Source of the DNA: Mycteria americana
Taxonomy: Eukaryota > Chordata > Aves > Ciconiiformes > Ciconiidae
Length of the DNA: 64,000 nt
Direction of reading: 5' to 3'
NCBI RefSeq assembly: GCF_035582795.1
Contig: NC_134370.1
Location: 42,581,501-42,645,500 of the forward strand
The notes beneath the pieces were generated by a model, which searched no databases, had not been told where the DNA came from, and was given only the letters and a program-made list of their open reading frames with translations. Both the position numbers and the translations under genes were made by a program. The first letter of the stretch is position 1, and each line of letters starts with the position of its first letter. Of the stretch, positions 23,054 through 35,200 are shown one piece after another.

Positions 23054-26000
23054 TCACACCTTCTTCCTTGGTCCTTTAAAACCTCGGGTGGCACCTTGTC
23101 CAAAGCAAATTGTGGATGGGATCCTGCAAAGGGAGACACGATTTAATACACATTAACAGCCCACCTCTTGCAGGATCACTGGGATGCTTTGTGCCTTGTG
23201 CAGCATTTCAAGCTCCCAGAGTGGGAAGAGCAAGCTATTGGAGGAGCAGGACATCTAAATCACCAAAGTGTAATTTAAAAAATGGGTGAAATACTGGCCT
23301 ACTTTCCCCATTATTCTGCACATTTAATTTACATTCTGGAGTCCTCTCCTCTCTTTACAACCAGGTGTAAGGTGTTACAAAATGAAATATGCCATTGGGC
23401 AGTTGCAGTGGTTTTCTGTGGAAGCATATGATTGTGAAGAGCAGGAGAGCAGAGCAGCAGTAAAAGTGTGGCCTTTCAACAGCAAATTTTCCTTTTGACC
23501 TGCAGTATCACATCTAATTAAAGGGATGGTTTCTTTCTGGTTTATAAGCTGTTACGCTGGACAAAACAATGAAGTTTAAAATGTCACTGTGGCAGCTGCT
23601 TAGGGACAGGATTTTGTCAGGCAAACCATGACATACAAAAGCAGACCCAACAGGCTGTAGTGCATTGCAAGCACTTTCAGACTCCACAACTTGTTAGAAA
23701 GCCCTGAATCAGCAACGCTCACCTCATTTTACAGAGGCAGAGCGAAACACTGATGCCAGTGAAAGCAAGAGGGAGCTGAGGACGGAAGCGGATTTCCCCA
23801 CGTGGCACTCCAGCAGAGTCGTGAGCTCATTGTGCTGTTTCCACACCTTCAGCACATCACAAATGTGGCAAACTCAAAACACAAGAATCCCTTTGCTAAC
23901 TGGAATAGTTCAGGCAAAACCATATTAACCTTTATGCTGAGACGATTAAAATGATGAATAAAATGACACTGATCTGGGTGCTGGGAAGAGGGTGGTGACC
24001 TTTTGACAGCTACCTTGTATCTCATACAGGTTTTACAGGACATGATGAGGGGGATTTCAAAAGTCAAGCCAGCAATAGGCAATTCAGTTTCAACTTTTTG
24101 TAAAGATTTTATTTAAAAAACCAAAAAAATTTTAAAAAAACACGAACAGAAAAAAAAGCAATGCTGCTCTGGCCTTGCAAAACCTAAGGTTCAGAGTGGG
24201 ATGTTCACCTGCTTTATTTGTGCCTTGTCCTGTGACTGTGTTGGGAGCACAGACAGCTACAGTGAAACACACCAGCTCAGCCCCGAGTCAGCTAGAATGG
24301 GAAAGTGTCACAAAGCAGGAACGAAATTTGTTTGAGTATTTTAGGACAGAGTTCTTATCTTCCAACCCACGCCATTCTGCAATACCCTGGGGAAGAGATC
24401 ATGGGTGGGTAGACTAACAGAAACTTACTGACACAGCTTTCACAGTGTATGCACACTCTGTCCTTCCTTACGCTTTCCTCTTTTAAAAATAGCTTTTAAA
24501 ACAAACATGGAAATCCTACCTCTTTTATCTTCAACACAGAAACACCCTGAGCCATGCTGCACTAGGCACTGCAAAATGCAATTAAGATGATACATTCCCA
24601 GCCCCAGAAATTTTTGCCTGTGGAGGCCAACAGTATCGACCTGGATTTATAGAGTCGTTCCTCTGGCACTGAGGGGCCGGGGCTCGCTGCAGGCTGAGGT
24701 ATCTCCATGTTCTCACTGGGCCCTATTTCCATGGGGTCCACTTGGAACTGCTCCGACGTCTCCATGCTCACATCCATCGGCATGCTGCCACCCTGCTTCT
24801 TGGGAGAGCTCACGTGCTTGGGGCCACTGCAGAGAGAAAATTTTACATCCTTTCTCAGCAGCTGCCATGTAAGAGCAGAGCAAAGGAAATGAAAGGTATT
24901 TCACAATGAAACACGTCAAGTCCAACTTGGGTGAGTTACTGCATGGAGGCACAGAGTTTTGGCTGCACAAACCACCAGGAGCAGCTAAAAGGCTGCTGGA
25001 GAGCTGTGTGATAGGCTTGTATGAGCTTCTGCTTAAGTATTCAGGGTTGCTGCATTACAGCACTCAGCTTTGTCCCCAGGTTCTTTTCTTCAGTCCGTAA
25101 AGAGAAACTCATTCAACGGGCTTGAGTCCCCGAGAGGACTGTCCTTTAGCTGACTTACTGATGCAGTGCAGCAGCCAAAGGTGACCGTTAGCTTTTCATC
25201 CCTGGCTCAGGGGTTGGCAGCATTTGTGGTTGGCAGTTTCTTTCTTCCCTAAATGCCAAGCCACTTTACTAGGAGGCAGCTGGGCCTGCTTGCAAAGTCT
25301 TTGACCAGCTCTTCTCTTTTCAGTCTGGCGGGCCCTGAAGTGTTTGGAGCAGAACACAATTCACCTTTCGTTGCCAAACTTGCCCCAAGAACACTGTGAT
25401 GTGATGGCAGTGACTGACAGCCTCTCAAGTCCCCTCACTGCTTCTGTAATCAGCTGTTTCCATGTCCAGTGCTGCATTACGTCACTTCTAAGCATTGACA
25501 CACAGAAAGGAAAGGAGCTCTGTAGGTCTCTAGTCCAACTCTCTGCTCAGCTCACTCTCTCATCATAGCTAGACCAGGCTACCCAAAAGCAAGCTTTGAA
25601 AAACTCCACAGACCCAGCCCCTGTCCCTTTGGGCACCCATCCCAGGGCCACACCACCCTGCCAGGCAAGAAATTTTCTCTCCATCACATCACCCAGGTCT
25701 CTGAGGAAGGTGTTAAACAACATCAGTCCTTGTATTAATCCCCGTGGTGAAAGCAGTGCTTGAAATGAGTGGCCAGCTGAGAAAGCTGTTCGTCAAACTT
25801 ACAAAGCCTCCCTCTGCTCTACTTGTGCTTTTGGAGAATGGGAATATTGCAAAGGGTTGGAGAGCAAAGCAGGAAGTGTGCACAAAGCAATGCAGAGAGA
25901 TGCCTGGCTTTGTGTTTACACTTGAGATGGCATGAAGGGAGCAGAGCCTGGAGCCACACGGGGAGAGAAATAAGACGCGCTTCAATGTTAAGATAAAGTA

Positions 26001-28034
26001 AAACATTGCCACAGAAAGACTTGAGTAATTTCTGAACCTCTTAGGATATAAACTTGCCTACTCTGGAAAGGGAGTGAGACAGCAGAGAAGCACATCACCA
26101 CCTCTACAGGGGAAAACCAGCTGTGCTATTGCAGTTCTGCAGTTACCTTTTCACTTTCTTTGGTCTATCAAACCGAAAGTCAGCGGGATAAAGATGAACG
26201 GTTACCAAGTGATCCTTTCTGTCCTTGCTGCTCTTGAACTTCTCTGCACAGCCTTCTACTAAACACTTGTACTGAAAGGCAGGGAAAAAAAAAAGACATA
26301 ATTGGAAAAGGCAAGCAGTGTCAGCTGGGGACATGGGTGCCCTCCCCGAACAGTCAGTCTCTAAGGATGCCAGCCCATGCCATGCACACCAACCATGAAC
26401 AAAAGGCTGGGCATGGCGACTCACCATATTTTGCTTCTCAGCCATTATCTGGAAGAGCGAGTCGTGCCACTCCAAGATGTGAATATCCAAGAGATGCCCT
26501 GATGGAAAGGAGCGCTTGCAGAAGGAGCAGACATTCCTGTGCAGTGTGTTGTAGTGGTGCTCATAGCCCTCCAGTGTATCAAAGGCCTGGCAGCAGCCAG
26601 AGATGTGGCAACTAAATTCAGACACCCTGTGGGGAAATTAGGACATCCATGACTTAAATTAAATTAGAGCCTTAATTTAAGCTGCTTACATCCCTCTAGA
26701 TGACTTTATCTACTTGTGGCATTTTTTGTGAATAATACTTAAATTAATTGAAAGGTGCAATGGAATGAAGAGTACGATGGTACTGGCAGTTGGAAACTTA
26801 TTTGCCATTACAGCTTAAGCACTGTATATATTATCGTCCTCTGAAGTGGTGCTTTGATTAAGAATAAACACCAAGCAGCAATGTGAGAAATAAGCTGTTC
26901 GACCTTAAAGTTGCAGCTGTGGATTAAAACATTGTGCCAATGCTGTTTAACAGGCATCTGTAGGATAACCTCATACAATCCTCAAAGTACTTCCTCAATT
27001 TTATATACAAGAGCAGGTTTTGAAGCAAGATGAAGATTCTCCCCTAGGCTTAGCCTTCCTAATTGGGGCTGTCTGTACCACACAGCACTCCCACTGTTTT
27101 GACTGGGTACATAATAACCTGCCACTTAAATCCTCTTGTTTAGCTGCAGCCCCAATTTTCAGACATATTATAGATGTGTTATCTGTTTAAGGGGAACTCT
27201 CAGTGAAATGATGTCACATCCAGCAAGCACAAGTCTGTATTTAGACAGACAGCTGACTGCAGCACAAAATACCGATTTTTGACCTTTTCAGCAGGACATT
27301 GAGGTTTGCAAATTGTATCACCTCATTTTCCTTTTCAAACTGCTTTGCAATGCATCAGTGTCTTCTCCCTTTTAACTTATTTCTCCTCCTCAGCCTCTAA
27401 AGTCCACGGACAAGAGGAATGGCACCCATCCCAGCCTTGCACCCGTACAATGCGAGCGAGCAGGCTTTGTACCAATGGTGCTGCACACCGATGTGACACG
27501 GAGCAGGATACATGAACTAAGAGGCACACCTGCAGCCATGACGATGCCAGGGCAGCGTGCGGGCCCTGCCTCACTTACTTGGGTTTCTCCGCCACCTCTG
27601 CGAGGCTGCTGAGGACACCCTGGAGGTAGAGGTGCCTGTGAACGTCCCCATCCTAGGAGAGGAGGAGAGAGAGGGCGTGAGCAGGCAGGTCTGCCTCCAC
27701 AGAGCAAACCTTTCTTCTCCACGGAGAGAGGCCGCGGCGGGGCCCGGGGGGGGAAGCTCTGAGGGAGCACAGCCGTTGCTTTCCACACAGACCGAGCCCG
27801 GAGGCCCAGGCCCGAGCGGGTACACCAGCGCGGGGAGGCCTCGGGCCGGCCACCGACGGGAGGGCAGCCCCTCACCTCGAGGAGCGGATGGTGGGGGCCG
27901 AGGCGGAGGCGGCGGGGGGCGAAGGCGAAGGGCGGGGCCGGCGAGGGCAGCGGCGCGCGGGATGCGGGCGGCGCGGGAGGCGAGGACGGCCCCTCCCGCA
28001 GGCGGCGGCGCAGCCCGGGCGGCAGGGACAGCAT
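23054..28034 (-). CDS. ZNF511: Zinc finger protein 511
   Basis: Six minus-strand exons: 27876-28034, 27579-27652, 26425-26626, 26147-26271, 24641-24826 and 23054-23123, encoding 271 aa with consistent phase. Exon 1 is Pro/Arg-rich; exon 2 encodes DGDVHRHLYLQGVLSSLAEV. Three C2H2 fingers follow: CHISGCCQAF...H (about 84-107), CSFCKRSFPSGHLLDIH (about 114-135) and CLVEGCAEKF...H (148-172). The third is followed by LYPADFRFDRPKK, highly conserved with human. The last exon gives the conserved IPSTICFGQGAT tail. It is probably a nuclear regulator; its targets are little known. The exon 5 donor is a weak GTCGAT; reading through it gives an alternative C-terminus. It shares a promoter with TUBGCP2, as in human. 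Confidence 0.96.
25490..25740 (-). mobile_element. CR1 fragment, antisense
   Basis: A diverged CR1 3' region (GTCTCTAGTCCAACTC type) in ZNF511 intron 4, truncated and old. Confidence 0.75.
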
Positions 28035-28115
28035 CGCGCGGGAAGGTGGGGGGGCGAGTGCGCATGCGCAACCCGCGCTTCTGGACGCCGGCGGCGGGCA
28101 CTTCCGGGCGGGCAG
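28035..28115. promoter_or_regulatory. ZNF511/TUBGCP2 bidirectional promoter and TUBGCP2 exon 1
   Basis: An NRF1 palindrome, TGCGCATGCGCA, lies at 28059-28070 and an ETS site, ACTTCCGG, at 28100-28107, just right of the ZNF511 start codon. A donor at 28116 (GGCAG then GTAGGG) ends a short non-coding TUBGCP2 exon 1. TATA is absent. This is a compact housekeeping-type divergent promoter. Confidence 0.7.
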
Positions 28116-28290
28116 GTAGGGACGGCAGCGGTCTGCGGCGCTCCCTGGAGCCGCTGCGGGCGCTGGGGAACGCGCGGGTCCCCCTGGGCGAGCCGGGGCG
28201 GGGAGCGGCCGGGTCGGAGACCCCCGCCGCAACAGCCGGGCGGGGGTCTCCGGCCCGACCCCGCTCTCAGCAGGGCCAACCGCTCAACCG

Positions 28291-28490
28291 CAGCAGGTTC
28301 GCTGGGGGCCGTGTCCGGGCGAGTCGGGCATCCCCGGGAATGAGGATCCTCCACCGCGCGGGGCTCCTTCCCAGGGGTGCCCCGCTCGCACGGAGAAGGG
28401 CTGTTTCCTTGGGGCCGGCCGGGGTTTCCAGTCCTGCAGCTTGTGCCGGTGCCTCTGGGCCTCTCGCTGTGCCTCTCTGAGCAGGGGAAA
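28291..28490 (-). mobile_element. CR1 fragment, antisense, GC-shifted
   Basis: Matches the same CR1 segment seen at 41210 and 30340 (GTGTCCGGGCGAGTC against GTGTCCAGGCGAGTC) but is unusually GC-rich, fitting its CpG-island location. It lies in TUBGCP2 intron 1. Confidence 0.65.
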
Positions 28491-28499
28491 TCCCAGTTG

Positions 28500-28690
28500 G
28501 GTATTAGGAAAAGGTGGTTCTACATGAGGATCAGGGCCTCGAGTGGTGGGGGAATCTGGATCTTTGGAGATACTTAAGCTTGGACTGGACAAGGCCCTGC
28601 ACAGCCTGCTATAATTTGACTCAGTTTTGGATGGAGAGTTGGACCAAGGCTTGCAGAGATCCATTCCAGCCTAAATGATTCAATGATTTT
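28500..28690 (+). mobile_element. CR1 3' end, sense, diverged
   Basis: Starts at TATTAGGAAAAGGTGGTTCT and ends near CCATTCCAGCCTAAATGATTCAATGAT, the degraded CR1 3' terminus. It abuts an oppositely oriented CR1 fragment. Confidence 0.7.
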
Positions 28691-29296
28691 GGCAAACCAA
28701 AAGTGTGTCCATATGCTTGATATTCTGCATCTGTACGGGTTGTCACATTAAACTCTGAACTTGCATGATGCCTCAATCAGACTCTTACTTTTGCAGCCAT
28801 CATTTAAATAACTTTGCAGAACTTCGTGCTTGTCTATTAATAAAATGGGCAATAGAATATAAAGATGCCTACACCTGGAAAAACTGCGTTTGAATAACTG
28901 CAGCAGCAGTACGGGCGGGCTGCTGAAGCCAGCAATTTCAGCTGTGTCTGCAGTCTGTCAGTACACGAACCAGCACTTCTTACAACCACTCAGTAACTTT
29001 TCCGCTGCCAGTGTGATTTTGAGATTGAAAAATCCTCTGCTGGCTCACCTACATTTAAGGTGGGGTTTGTACCAGTATAGTTAAATCAGGCACAATAATG
29101 GGTATCTCTGTTTTGCTTGCTTCCTCCCCTTAAATGTATTTCTTTGTTCCAGTCAAATATTTTAGCGTACCCTGCAGGCTCATAATGTAGTCAGGAAATG
29201 TTGTTTGTGTGGGTATATTTTCATTTGCAGCAGTAAAATGATAACTTACTGCCTTTGTTTTTGCGTCCCACAGAGCTTGTAGCCTCAGGTGGGAGT

Positions 29297-32200
29297 ATGA
29301 GCGAGTTCCGCATTCACCATGATGTCAATGAGTTGCTCAGCCTGCTGCGCGTTCACGGTGGGGAAGGAGCCGAAGTCTACATCGATCTTCTGCAGAAGAA
29401 TCGAACGCCTTATGTTACCACGACTGTCTCTGCACACAGTGCAAAGGTAAGCGTTGACGTACTGTAATCACAGCTGAGATGCATTTCAGATGTTCTGGGG
29501 GGGCCGGCAGGACTCCTGAGGCGGTGTGCTTCCTTTGCAGTTGTTGATGTTGGTTCCATTGGCTTTGAGAGCACAGTCCTCCCTAAGGAGAAGTTCAAGA
29601 TAAACATTCCTCCGTGTGATTGCTTTTGGCCAGTGATGTGAACTACCTTTTCCTTACTCTACTGTTCTGTGAGATAACTTGACTTCTGTGGGTGCAGAGC
29701 TGGACACGTGTTGGGAGGCGTAATGGCTGTCCCCAGTTTTTCTGAGAATAATGGTGAAATCATGTTCTCATTGGTAAAAAAATGGGGTAATCTGATCTGA
29801 AATCTCAATTTAGAGGATAAAGTAGAAAGATTATATGAGGAAAAAGGTAAAATCCTTGCATCTTGGAGAGACTGGTGAAAGAACATGAGAAGGATTGTTA
29901 GAACTGCAGGGGGGAAGTTCAAAGAAGGAGCTTATTTTGTGCCTGTGATGGTTGTTTCAAATTTTGATTAGAGGAGTTGTCCTCTGGAGGAATAAAACAA
30001 ATGAAAACCAGTAACTGTATGAAATGCGATTATATGAACAATACCTGACTTCTTTTCTGAATGTCACCCAGGTATTAGGGATTAAAGCCTGATACTGTCA
30101 TGACCAGGCATACTTCTGTGGCCATAATACTGGTTTTCATTGTTGTTTTTAAAAGCAATCCATCAGTCAAGCTATAAGTGCTAGAAAATCACTAACTCTG
30201 AAAGTTCAGATCTTTGTAGCCTGAACTGCATGTTTTCTCTAATTCCAGTCTTGCGCATCATTTACACGGACAGCTACAGTTCATAGACTTGTAGAAAGAT
30301 TTAAGTAGAAGGCACAGCTGGAGACCCGCAGTCTAACCCCTTGCTCGCAGCAGGGCCAGCATCACAGCTACAGCAGACTGCTTAGCTACATTTTGAAGAT
30401 CTCCAGGAGATTCCTCAATCTCTCTGACCATGTCCCAGGGTCACCTCTCTCTCCAGAAAGGACTGTTTCTCTAGAGCCGGTTGGGATTTTCTGTGTCTCA
30501 ATTTGTGGTGGTGCCTGTGGTGCTTTTGCTGTGCCCCTTGGAACAGGGTCTGTAACCTCTTTGGGCAATGGGCAGTATGCCCCACTGTCTCCATGACTCT
30601 GCACTGCGCTCAGTCCAGTTTGTGGATGTCTCTCTTGCTAGTGGGGCCCCCAGCTGGACCCAGTGTCCTGATGTGGCTTCATCAGTGCCAGAATCCTTTA
30701 ATAAACCTGCTGCTAAAAAAATTATATTGCTTCAGACTGAGCATGTGCAAAGCGAGCCCTGCTACAGATCTTGTGCTTACCTTCATCTTTTCTCTCCTGC
30801 AGTCCCTTCTCCATCACCTGAAGTGCCAGGACCCCCACTCTCCTCCAGCATAATTATTAGTAGGAGACAAATGCTGCAGCATTCAGTCCAAAACCCATTC
30901 CCTGAAGTACTTTGGTGGCAGCAGCGGCCTGCACCTTGTCTCCACAATGCTGTGTCTTTGCACAATGCTCCTCGTTTGAATGTTGTGATAATAATATACA
31001 TCAAACATTTAATATTAATGTGGTGTTTTACAGGTAAAAATAGCAGAGTTTTCTCGAACTCCTGAAGATTTTTTAAAGAAGTATGATGAACTGAAGTCTA
31101 AAAATACAAGACATCTAGATTCTTTAGTTTATCTGCTGTCAAAACTCACAGAAGACAAAGAGGTTTGTTTCTCCTTTAGAACTGGATGTGTTATAAGTAT
31201 TCAGCAGTAGCAACAATGCAATGATTTTAAGTACAGCACGCTTTCTGATGACAATGTTCAGCGAAATGTGTTGAAATCAACAGATAACCGGTTCTACCAT
31301 TTACTTAATTATTAAAGCACTACTAGGAATTACAACCCTCTTGATATAAACCACTAAGACATGGGAAAATGGGACAGAAAGACCTGTGGTCTGATTCAGC
31401 ACAGCCATCTTATGGTTGTATGTTTTTTGCTTTAGTGTGTGCTGACCAGGATTCACAAAATCTTTTCTTTTTTGTGTATGTACAGACACTCCAGTATTTG
31501 CAACAAAATGCTAAAGAAAGGGCAGAACTTGCAGCAAATGCAGCAACCAGTGGCAGCACAAATTCTTCCGTTCCCTCATCTACTTCCAAGATATCTCTAC
31601 AGGAGCTCGAGGAGCTACGCAAGCAGCTGGGCAGTGTCACAGCCAATTCCAGTGTACAGCAGGTACTGTCTCTTCCCAAGCTTTGGGTACAAAATCTTTC
31701 CCTTCTGCTCATGTATATAGCTGCGCTCTTAACTTTTATCATCTAGCGGAATTATAAATGTTCCTATCTGTGCAGATAATCTAAATTATCTGTCAAAATT
31801 TATTTGTCAGATTATATTAAATCTTTGTGCTGTTCTTAATAAAAGTGGTCTTTTTCTATTTAAGTCAGTTAAGGTAAGTCAAGTTTAGGCCACGACAGTT
31901 CTAACTGGCGGGGGTAATGTAATTTCATTTTCCCATTTCAAACAACTGCTTTAAGCTGTGCTAACGTTTCCTTTTCTGCCTGTGGCAGTGCTTGCTCAGG
32001 AGCTCAGCAGCCATTGTGGCGTGTCCCCATTCTTCCTAGGAGTTCTGCTCTCTCAGATAATGTGGGTACAATGCCTCACATAATCATTCCCCAAGTGGAC
32101 ACAGCCATTCCCTCTACTTAGCTATTTGAGCTCCTGAAATAAGTGCTGCAAAGTGATCCCAAAGACAAAAAGGAAGAAAAAAACCCTGCTGTAGAAGTAA

Positions 32201-35200
32201 ACTGTATCATTGCAAGACACAGGCTTAGAGAACAGTTAAGCAAGCATTTCATTATCAGTAGGCCGGGAGGTAGGAAGTGCAAAAGGGTGATTATTACTTA
32301 AATCCCAAATTCTATTTCCTATAATCATTTGTATAAATAACTATACTGTGATGGGTTGACCTTGGCTAGCCACTCTATCACTCCACCGGCTCAACAGGAC
32401 AGGGGGGAGAAAAATATGACAAAAAGCTTGTGGGTCAAGATACGGGCATTTTGGCTGCGGAAGGCAGAGGAGCAACTGTGTATGGACAGTTATTTGGACT
32501 GAGGTGAAAGAGTGATAAGGTGTGAAAGAGTGAGTGAGCGGGCAACTGGACAATACATGCAAATGCTTCCATTTAAAATTTTGCAGCTTACCTTTGTCCC
32601 AGAGTTTTGTTTCTGTTCTGCCTTCTGATGACTGGTCAATAAAATATAATGGGACAAGCCTCCAGGCTCTGCATGTGACTATTTCTGAGGATGCCGGCCT
32701 GCTTGTGAACGTTCAGAAATCACATGCTGCATCTCCTTCTGCACTCTCTGTTGTGGCAGTCCTGCACCCTCGCTCAGTGGAGGCATATCTATGTCGTGTT
32801 GGCGCACGAGGTCTGTCTGCATTGGTGTGGTGTGTGCTTCACTCACCTGCTCACTCTGCGGCACTGCTGGCCCTGTCTTGGCCATGTGGTAGCATTCACA
32901 TTCATGATGCATCCTACCAACCTTTGCTCTCTAGCTGTGGCTGTATATGGTTTATTGCCTGTGGTGGCTCCTCAGCAGATGTGCAGTTATGCTTCAGTCT
33001 GAGAAGATCTTTCTGTGGCAGTGGCTGAGCAGAGCTAAAACCTTCCAGGGAACACCCTCCTGTCCCTGATGAAGCTGATGACAGTAGATGATGCATCTGC
33101 CACCAAGTGGGGAGTTTGCTGTGGTGGTCAGATCACTTCAGGCCATTGATGGCTAGAGGAATGGACCCTCCATGTTCAGCGGTTTGGGACACCCAACGGG
33201 TCTCTCAGCTTGAAGGGCTGTACATGCATGTGATGATGGAGAGTTCAAATCCTAAACAGAGAGAATCCAACCCTCTGCCCCTGTCAGGCAGTGATGAAAC
33301 CAGCCTTGTTCTACATACACTGTGAAATACGTCTGCTGTTTGCCTGACTCATCCAAATCCTTCACAGATGATCTGAGTCAAGTGGTTGATTTAGATCATG
33401 AAGGGAAGATGAATTTCCAGTAAGATAACTGATCTTTTTAATAGGATTTATGTGCAGACTTTCTAAAAGAGGAAAGAAGATTAAGTGGTGTTCTCTGGGA
33501 TGTGCAGTTCACAACCAAAGGAGTTGAAATGGCAATGCAAGCAAATTAAAAAGATTTGTGCCTCCCTGCTGCTCCATTTTTACTTTCTTTAGACTTAAAG
33601 AGCTGAAACTCTGATAAAAGGCCCTAACAGGCAGGTGCTCAGGGCCATTGAGTCAGTAGGGCTGTATCAAGTCACATAGTTTAAATCTCTTGACCCAGAG
33701 TTTCTGCTAGAGCCACTTCCCAAGAGGACTGTCAAGTAGTCATAATAATTGCAATTGATTTATTTCTCCAGCACCTGCTATCTCCATCTCTCTTCTAGAA
33801 GCCAGGTTGTGCACTGCACAAGCCCTGGAGTGATCCTTCACACTGTATTAATGGACATGAGGATCTTACTTGAGCAACTCTGTGATCCTTGTGGCACCAT
33901 CTTCATTCACCAGGCATGGAGGATAGCTGCTAGTGTTTCCACAGATTTGTTGTGGCACTGGTGGGAGGAACTGCTGGGGTTGTGCAGTCTAGCCTCCCTC
34001 TCACAGCAGGACTGTCACCCACAGTAAGTCAGGGCAGCTGTCGTTTTGTCCAAGTCCTGCATCCCCCCAGGAGGGAGATACCCCACCTCCATGCTGACCC
34101 ATCCCATGGCTGCTCCCCCTCTGGAGGCAGAAGTGTCTCTTCCTGTCTGATCTCAATATCCCAAGAGGCAGCTTGTGTCCATGGCCACTTGAACCTCCTG
34201 CTGCTGCTGAGAGGAGCTTGGCCGCACCCAACATCTTGCTACTTGTCCTTCCTGTAGTTGCACGCTGCTCTTAGTCCTTCTATTGGCCAGACCCAGCAAA
34301 GCCCAGCTGCCCCCACCACTCCTCCTTGGTCGTGTGATGTAGGTCCAGTGGATGCCCACTGCTGCCCATCTTCCCTGGCACCAGGGCTGTAGTGCAGGGA
34401 GCCGTTTGGCACAGCTGGCATTCATTGAGCACGAAGATGTGCTCTTTGTCTCCCTCGATGGATGTGGGCACTGTCATTGCTTAAGATACCAGATGCAGGT
34501 TCATCAGCATCACAGTCACAAACTGCCACCGTATCCTGTGGGCTTTTAAGTGCCAGGCTGACACTGAGGGCCACATTTTCAGTCCTGGGAGTTTTATCCA
34601 GGCTGTCGTTGAAGCCTGTAATGACAAAGATCTAAATTTTAAGTTGCAGAAGAAGGTGGTTCATGCCCCTGAGACATGTGCTTTGTCACCGATGCCACAA
34701 GTGCTGTGCCATCTGCCCTGTGATTACTTGGCACTGTCAGAGAGATCATCCAGTGATCTTTCAGTGATTGGAGTTGCTGCTTGGATCAGTTTTAGCCCAA
34801 GAATCATTGAGGTGGTAAAACTTTCGTGTTCTCTTTCAGGTAGCTATGTCCTTTGTAGCCAAAACTGTGTCAACTTTGTTGAACTCTGCCAGTTAACAAG
34901 TTCACACTAGAGCTGGTTGAACTCCAACAGAAGCTCCCTGCCTCTTGTCATCCCAGACAATCACTAGTGAAGAAGAACCAGTCCCTTGATGAAGAAGGTT
35001 CTGCATTTGTTTCAGGGTTTCTGGCTGCTCCTTTTTACAATCCCTATGAGGAATAGGCCTCAGTCCTTTTTTTTTATTAGGGACAGATGCCACAGCCTAC
35101 ACCCTTGCTCCAGGCATGCCCCAGCCCACAGGCTGTGAGCTCACAGGGGCAGAGGTGCCAGCATGCTCCCTCACAGTGCCATGAGCCCATCTCATTTCAG

